NCBI GenBank assembly: GCA_965247505.1
Contig: OZ252020.1
Location: 2,108,001-2,172,000, forward strand
Direction of reading: 5' to 3'
Source: CAIYRG01 sp965247505
GTDB taxonomy: Bacteria; Pseudomonadota; Alphaproteobacteria; Micropepsales; Micropepsaceae
DNA length: 64,000 nucleotides
Below are positions 59,265 through 64,000 of this stretch, in pieces. Below the pieces are notes generated by a model. It was not told the origin of the DNA. It ran no database searches and was given only the letters and a program-made list of their open reading frames with translations. Every line of letters begins with the position of its first letter. Position 1 is the first letter of the stretch. The position numbers and the translations under genes are program-made.

Positions 59265-60296
59265 ATGATCAATCGGCAAAATGCGGTGTATGGTACGATG
59301 GCATTTGCGCTATCGATGTTTGCCGCATCATTCTTTGGTGTAGCGGAAGCGCAAATCTTTGGCGGCGGCAATGCTGCGGAATTGCAAGCGCAAATCGAAC
59401 GCCTTCAGCGCGACATGCGCGATTTACAGATGGAAGTTTTCCGGAACAATAATGCCGGCGCTCAGACGGGTGCGGCGTTGTCGGCCCAGCGCGTCGACGA
59501 TATCGAGCAAAGTCTCCGGCGGCTTACCGGCGATATGGAAGAGCTGATGTTTCAGCTCAATCAGCTCTCCCAGCGCATGGACCGGATGCAAAACCAGCTT
59601 GATCTTATCGAGCGCAATCAAAGCGCTCCAAATTTGTTGACCGGACTGCCGCCGGATGCGGGCTTGGGTGCTGCGCCTGGGGAGGCACTTCCCGGTGTAA
59701 CTGGCGAACAACAGATTTTCGAATTGCCGACTGGAGAGCCGGGCAATTTGGCGCTTGCGCCTAATGACGGCACGCTCGGGACGATTCCCGAGGGCGCAAT
59801 CTTGCCGACGCCAGAGAACCCGTTGCAAGAAGGAGCACCCTTGCAAAACGAGGCGTTCGCGCAAGGCAATGCGCCACCGCCAGATTTCCCCCCCTTTAAC
59901 GCTGGTGGGAATCCGGAAGTAGAATTTGAGGACGCAATGAACCTTCTTACCAGAGCGCAATATGGGCGCGCTGAAGAAGCCTTTCGTACATTTTCGCTGA
60001 TTTATCCTGATACCGAACTCGGCGCCCAGGCGCTGTATTGGACTGCCGACATCGCTTACTCTGTCGATCGGGACTATCAGGGCGCGGCGCGGGATTTCGC
60101 CGAGCTGTTGAGACAATATCCCGACGCGCCGCGCGCGCCGGAAGGAATGCTGAAGCTCGGGCTTTCACTGCTGGCCTTGGGGCAGATAGAAGAAGGTTGT
60201 GTAACCCTTGCCGCGCTCCCGAGATCCTTCCCCAATGCCCCGGCCTCGATCACCGACCGCGCGCGTGGGGAGCGCCAAAACGCTGCCTGCGTCTAG
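59265..60296 (+). CDS. cpoB: Tol-Pal system protein CpoB/YbgF
   Basis: A 343-residue periplasmic protein. A signal peptide (TMAFALSMFAASFFGVAEAQ) precedes a coiled coil (AELQAQIERLQRDMRDLQME) that mediates trimerisation. A Pro/Gly/Asn-rich linker follows, then a C-terminal TPR domain (FEDAMNLLTRAQYGRAEEAFRTF). CpoB coordinates Tol-Pal with septal wall synthesis. ATG 59265 is the likely start; ATG 59217 is open but lacks support. Confidence 0.92.
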   Translation: MINRQNAVYGTMAFALSMFAASFFGVAEAQIFGGGNAAELQAQIERLQRDMRDLQMEVFRNNNAGAQTGAALSAQRVDDIEQSLRRLTGDMEELMFQLNQLSQRMDRMQNQLDLIERNQSAPNLLTGLPPDAGLGAAPGEALPGVTGEQQIFELPTGEPGNLALAPNDGTLGTIPEGAILPTPENPLQEGAPLQNEAFAQGNAPPPDFPPFNAGGNPEVEFEDAMNLLTRAQYGRAEEAFRTFSLIYPDTELGAQALYWTADIAYSVDRDYQGAARDFAELLRQYPDAPRAPEGMLKLGLSLLALGQIEEGCVTLAALPRSFPNAPASITDRARGERQNAACV

Positions 60297-61365
60297 TCGC
60301 AAAAAACAATGGCGCACGGAAAAAATCGATTTGCGTTTTGCCGATGCGATGAAGGCGCTGGACATCGGCGTTGGGCCGCGGATTGCGCTTGCGCTTTCGG
60401 GCGGAGGCGATTCCACCGCGCTTATGAAGCTTCTCGGAAATTGGCAAAAATCCGATGGGCACTCAGGTGCCAAACCTTCCCTGTATGCACTCATAGTCGA
60501 CCACGGTTTGCGCTCCGGTTCCGCGGGTGAAGCAAAGAAGGTCGCGTCCGCGGCGCGTGCTGCCGGTTGGCGCGCACACATCCTAAATTGGTCGGGTGAA
60601 CAGCCGAAATCGAATATCGAAGATGCTGCGCGCAAGGCGCGCTACGCGCTTATGGGAAAGTGGTGCCACAAACACAAAGCAAGATTTCTTTTTGTTGCTC
60701 ATACACGCGATGACGTCGCGGAAACATTTCTCTTGCGGTTGGGGCGCGGAAGTGGCGTCGATGGACTTTCCGCCATGCGCGCCGTGGCGCCCTATCCCTT
60801 GGCCGGATTTGGGGAGCTTGCGATTGCCCGGCCCTTGTTGGATTTCGGGCGCGAAGAATTGCGCTCTCACCTTCTGAGTGAGGGTGTCGCTTGGCTCGAA
60901 GATCCAATGAATGAAGATCCGCGATTTTCGCGCGTGCGAGTCCGTGCGCTCATGCCCGCTTTGGAAGCGGCAGGGGTATCGCAACAAAGGATCGTCGATG
61001 CGGCCGGCCATCTTGCCCGGGCCCGTCAAGCGCTTGACACGGATACCGATGAATTGCTCGGTGCGCATTCGAGCATCGATGGCTCCGGGAAGGTCTTGCT
61101 CGACCGTCAGGCGCTATGCGCGGCGCCGCGCGAAATCGGTTTACGGGCTTTGAGCAAGCTGATCGTGGGGGTCTCGGGGGCATCATACCGCCCGCGCTTT
61201 GAGCGCCTTATGGCGCTCTATTCGGCCCTTTGCGCCACACCAAAGTTCCGCGCTCGTACCCTCCATGGCTGCCGAATGGGTCTTGCTCCCAAGCGCCTAC
61301 AATTATTCGGAGAGGCAACATTAGAGATTAGGAGGGAGCTAGCAAGAAAACGGCCTGAGCGTTAA
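60235..61365 (+). CDS. tilS: tRNA(Ile)-lysidine synthetase
   Basis: An N-type ATP pyrophosphatase that converts C34 of tRNA-Ile(CAU) to lysidine. The PP-loop ALSGGGDSTAL is near the N-terminus, followed by DHGLRSGSAGEAKKVA and ARYALMGKWCHKH. The C-terminal half is shorter than in E. coli, as in many alphaproteobacteria. The start is uncertain: ATG 60235 overlaps cpoB by 62 bases, while ATG 60349 lies after it but gives only 14 residues before the PP-loop. Confidence 0.9.
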   Translation: MPRPRSPTARVGSAKTLPASSRKKQWRTEKIDLRFADAMKALDIGVGPRIALALSGGGDSTALMKLLGNWQKSDGHSGAKPSLYALIVDHGLRSGSAGEAKKVASAARAAGWRAHILNWSGEQPKSNIEDAARKARYALMGKWCHKHKARFLFVAHTRDDVAETFLLRLGRGSGVDGLSAMRAVAPYPLAGFGELAIARPLLDFGREELRSHLLSEGVAWLEDPMNEDPRFSRVRVRALMPALEAAGVSQQRIVDAAGHLARARQALDTDTDELLGAHSSIDGSGKVLLDRQALCAAPREIGLRALSKLIVGVSGASYRPRFERLMALYSALCATPKFRARTLHGCRMGLAPKRLQLFGEATLEIRRELARKRPER

Positions 61366-61508
61366 TTTCGCCCAATTCACGGCGCATTCAGGGGTTTAAA
61401 TGGGCCCTTAACGTTTTCTGACTAGAAAAAGCCTATGCTACTACCTATCTCTAGAGCTTGCCCCAGCAGGAGCTAGAACGGCCCCCCCGGCGGAAAGACA
61501 AGGCTATC

Positions 61509-63458
61509 GTGAATAATTTTCGCAATCTCGCCCTTTGGATCATCATCGCGCTGCTTTTGGTCGCGTTGTTCAACCTTTTTCAAAGCCCAAACCAAGGCAA
61601 TGGCCCGGCCGAACCCAGTTACAGCGAGTTTTCACAGCAATTGGATGCGGGTGCGGTAAGCGATGTCACCCTCGTGGGAAACCGGATCGAAGGCACGTTC
61701 ACTGACGGCCGGCGCTTTTCGACGCTGGCACCGGACGAACCGTTTAGTGATGGGACGCTTATGCCGCGGCTCAACCAGCACAATGTCCGGATTAACGCTG
61801 AGGATGCGGATGCCGCCATGTCACCATTGCTCAGTATACTGATCAATTGGTTTCCCATGCTGCTGCTTTTGGCGGTGTGGATTTTCTTCATTCGTCAAAT
61901 GCAATCGGGAAGCGGCCGGGCAATGGGTTTCGGCAAGAGCAAGGCGAAGATGCTCACCGAGCGTTCCGGTCGCGTGACCTTTGAAGATGTTGCCGGCGTC
62001 GACGAAGCCAAAGACGATTTAGTCGAGATCGTCGACTTCCTGCGCGATCCGCAAAAGTTTCAAAAACTGGGTGGCCATATTCCGAAGGGCGTGTTGCTGG
62101 TTGGCCCACCCGGTACGGGTAAGACGCTGCTTGCGCGCGCGGTTGCAGGCGAAGCAAATGTTCCCTTCTTCACGATTTCGGGTTCGGACTTTGTCGAAAT
62201 GTTCGTCGGCGTGGGCGCCAGCCGCGTGCGCGACATGTTCGAGCAAGCGAAAAAGAACGCGCCTTGCATCGTCTTCATCGATGAAATTGATGCGGTCGGT
62301 CGCCACCGCGGCGCGGGCCTAGGCGGTGGAAACGATGAACGCGAGCAAACCTTAAATCAATTACTCGTCGAGATGGATGGCTTCGAGGCAAATGAAGGCG
62401 TCATCCTGATCGCCGCGACCAACCGTCCGGACGTACTTGATCCTGCTCTCCTCCGCCCGGGGCGTTTTGATCGCCAGGTCGTTGTGCCCAACCCTGATCT
62501 TTCCGGCCGGGAAAAGATTTTGCGCGTTCACATGCGCAAAGTGCCGCTGGCACCCGATGTCGACCCACGCACGGTTGCGCGCGGGACGCCCGGTTTCTCG
62601 GGCGCGGATCTTGCCAATCTCGTTAACGAAGCGGCTCTTATGGCAGCAGGTAGAGGCCGGCGCGTCGTATCCATGAAGGAATTCGAGGACGCCAAGGACA
62701 AAGTCATGATGGGTGCCGAGAGGCGCTCATTAGCCATGTCCGACGAGGAGAAGGCGCTAACGGCCTATCACGAAGGCGGCCATGCCCTCGTCGCGTTGAA
62801 CGTAATCGGTTCCGATCCGATTCACAAAGCAACAATAATTCCCCGCGGGCGCTCGCTTGGCATGGTGATGCGCCTTCCCGAACGCGATCAACTTTCCTTG
62901 TCGCGACAAAAGCTAAACGCGGATCTGGCTGTCGCTTTCGGCGGGCGCGTCGCCGAGGAGTTGATCTTCGGTTACGACAAAGTCACCACTGGGGCGCAAT
63001 CTGATATCGATACGGCAACACGGATGGCGCGCGCAATGGTGACGCGCTTCGGGATGTCCGACAAGCTTGGTCCCATCGCCTATGCCGAGAACCAGGAAGA
63101 AATATTCTTAGGCCATAGCGTTTCACGTCAGCAAAATATTTCCGAAGACACCGCGCGCAAGATCGATGCGGAAGTGTACCGCATCGTCGATGAGGCCTAT
63201 CAAAAGGCGAAACAAATTCTCACCGACAAGCGGGAAGATTTGGAAGTTTTGGCCAAGGGATTGCTCGAATACGAAACCCTGACCGGTGACGAAATCAAGG
63301 CGCTGTTGGCCGGCCACCCGCCGGTAAGGACACCCTATGATGAGCCGCCGCCCGATTCACATCGTCCCTCTGCAACGGTTCCTCAAACGGGCCGTCCGCG
63401 CGGCGAAGAGGCGGCGCCCGAAATCGATCCGACCCCTGAGCCTCAGCCCGGGACATAA
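61509..63458 (+). CDS. ftsH: ATP-dependent zinc metalloprotease FtsH
   Basis: A 649-residue membrane AAA+ protease that degrades membrane and regulatory proteins such as RpoH and LpxC. Two membrane helices (residues 6-24 and about 110-130) flank a periplasmic loop. The AAA domain has Walker A GPPGTGKT, FIDEIDAVGRHRG and the second-region ATNRPDVLDPALLRPGRFD. The protease site is HEGGH. GTG 61509 (NNFRNLALWIII) is the family start; an upstream TTG is open. The Pro-rich C-terminus is variable. Confidence 0.96.
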   Translation: MNNFRNLALWIIIALLLVALFNLFQSPNQGNGPAEPSYSEFSQQLDAGAVSDVTLVGNRIEGTFTDGRRFSTLAPDEPFSDGTLMPRLNQHNVRINAEDADAAMSPLLSILINWFPMLLLLAVWIFFIRQMQSGSGRAMGFGKSKAKMLTERSGRVTFEDVAGVDEAKDDLVEIVDFLRDPQKFQKLGGHIPKGVLLVGPPGTGKTLLARAVAGEANVPFFTISGSDFVEMFVGVGASRVRDMFEQAKKNAPCIVFIDEIDAVGRHRGAGLGGGNDEREQTLNQLLVEMDGFEANEGVILIAATNRPDVLDPALLRPGRFDRQVVVPNPDLSGREKILRVHMRKVPLAPDVDPRTVARGTPGFSGADLANLVNEAALMAAGRGRRVVSMKEFEDAKDKVMMGAERRSLAMSDEEKALTAYHEGGHALVALNVIGSDPIHKATIIPRGRSLGMVMRLPERDQLSLSRQKLNADLAVAFGGRVAEELIFGYDKVTTGAQSDIDTATRMARAMVTRFGMSDKLGPIAYAENQEEIFLGHSVSRQQNISEDTARKIDAEVYRIVDEAYQKAKQILTDKREDLEVLAKGLLEYETLTGDEIKALLAGHPPVRTPYDEPPPDSHRPSATVPQTGRPRGEEAAPEIDPTPEPQPGT

Positions 63459-63468
63459 CGCTGCTTTC

Positions 63469-64000
63469 TTAAGCAGACTGCGCCAAAATCGCGCCTATTG
63501 AGACAATGCCCGCGGCGATCCAGCGCCGCGTGGTCATTTTTTCGCCCAGCAAAAGCACCGCCAACAAAGTGCCGAATAGGACGCTCGTCTCGCGCAAGGC
63601 GGCCAGCTCGGCCGTCGCGCCAAGCCGAAAGGCGAGGAGGGCTGTGCTGTAGGAAATCACCGCCAGCGCGCCCAAGAGGACGCCCAGCTTCCAGTGACGG
63701 GCGGCCTCAAAGAAGACCTCTCGACCCCGTAGAACGCCGGCCATGACAAACAACAGAATGACCCAGCCAAACCAAAACCAAACGATAAACGTCGCAGCGT
63801 CCTGTGCCGCGCGAACCCCCGCGGCATCGATAATTGTATAAACTCCGATTATCACGCCGGTCGCGAGCGCATAGGCGAACCCTTTATTGGCTCCCGCAGC
63901 CGCGCGATGCGAAATCCCGATTGCGATGACACCTGCGCTCACGAGAAATATCCCGAAAAGTTGCAGCGGCAATATTTGTTCGCTGAAGATCAGCGCGGCG
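63469..64000 (-). CDS. EamA/DMT-family permease (partial)
   Basis: The C-terminal part of a drug/metabolite-transporter permease, cut by the window edge. The frame is open past 64000 and reads ALIFSEQILPLQLFGIFLVSAGV, the end of the first EamA repeat. The second repeat follows, with about five membrane helices and GATAELAALRETSVLFGTLLAVLLLGEKMT. Full-length members have ten helices. It converges with ftsH, 10 bases apart. Confidence 0.88.
   Translation of the reverse strand, partial: AALIFSEQILPLQLFGIFLVSAGVIAIGISHRAAAGANKGFAYALATGVIIGVYTIIDAAGVRAAQDAATFIVWFWFGWVILLFVMAGVLRGREVFFEAARHWKLGVLLGALAVISYSTALLAFRLGATAELAALRETSVLFGTLLAVLLLGEKMTTRRWIAAGIVSIGAILAQSA

Noticed and set aside
60309..60530. 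ATG 60309 as a start for tilS
   Set aside because: It is in a different frame from the PP-loop sequence.
1..64000. CRISPR arrays, tRNA and rRNA genes
   Set aside because: No regularly spaced repeats of the right size and no cloverleaf or rRNA-like sequence were seen on reading the window.

Overview
This window is chromosomal DNA of an alphaproteobacterium. The best lineage markers are a TrcR-type DUF1013 regulator, an RcdA-type DUF1465 protein beside a DUF1192 gene and rpmE, a COQ9 protein, two YdcH-type small proteins, and the order zapA - 6S RNA - 5-formyl-THF cyclo-ligase. A TonB-ExbB-ExbD-ExbD-TPR-TPR cluster suggests the Caulobacterales/Parvularculales/Sphingomonadales side of the class, but I cannot name a genus from sequence alone.

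Layout. 1-7.8 kb holds typA, hisN, two alpha/beta hydrolases, an hsp20 gene behind a ROSE-like RNA thermometer, and a pentapeptide-repeat protein. 8.0-11.2 kb is a large autotransporter. 11.2-22.5 kb is the accessory region. It contains an intact IS21-type element (11928-14508) with a 6-bp target duplication, a decayed IS1380-type transposase (one-base deletion plus an internal TAG), then tonB-exbB-exbD-exbD, then a 3.36-kb IS1595-type transposon (19169-22526). That transposon carries three small passenger genes and has itself been hit by a second IS1595-type element (20601-21681, perfect 8-bp target duplication) and by a 64-bp MITE made of that element's termini. The transposon separates exbD from two secreted TPR genes that probably belonged to the same TonB operon.

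From 25 kb the window is mostly core genome: a TctC-like lipoprotein, rpsU, def-COQ9, purEK, a GGDEF cyclase, a YdcH pair of which one is frameshifted, and an acyl-CoA ligase with a long Lys/Arg/Ala/Pro-rich N-terminal tail. An MFS carrier and YqaA follow, then TrcR with a repetitive acidic proline-rich tail, DUF1192, RcdA, L31, a second TonB and an ABC exporter. A minus-strand block, tkt-gap-pgk-fba-unknown-thiE-efp-suhB, joins central carbon metabolism to thiamine synthesis and translation.

48.8-64 kb is a plus-strand housekeeping run: DUF4164, zapA, 6S RNA, fau, ymdB, yebC, ruvCAB, ybgC-tolQRAB-pal-cpoB, tilS and ftsH, ending in a DMT permease cut by the window edge. The Tol-Pal genes are complete and in canonical order.

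No CRISPR array, rRNA or tRNA was seen. The most interesting parts are the nested IS1595 transposon with its 64-bp MITE, the histone-tail-like extension on the acyl-CoA ligase, the repeat-rich TrcR tail, and the esterase with an altered nucleophile elbow.
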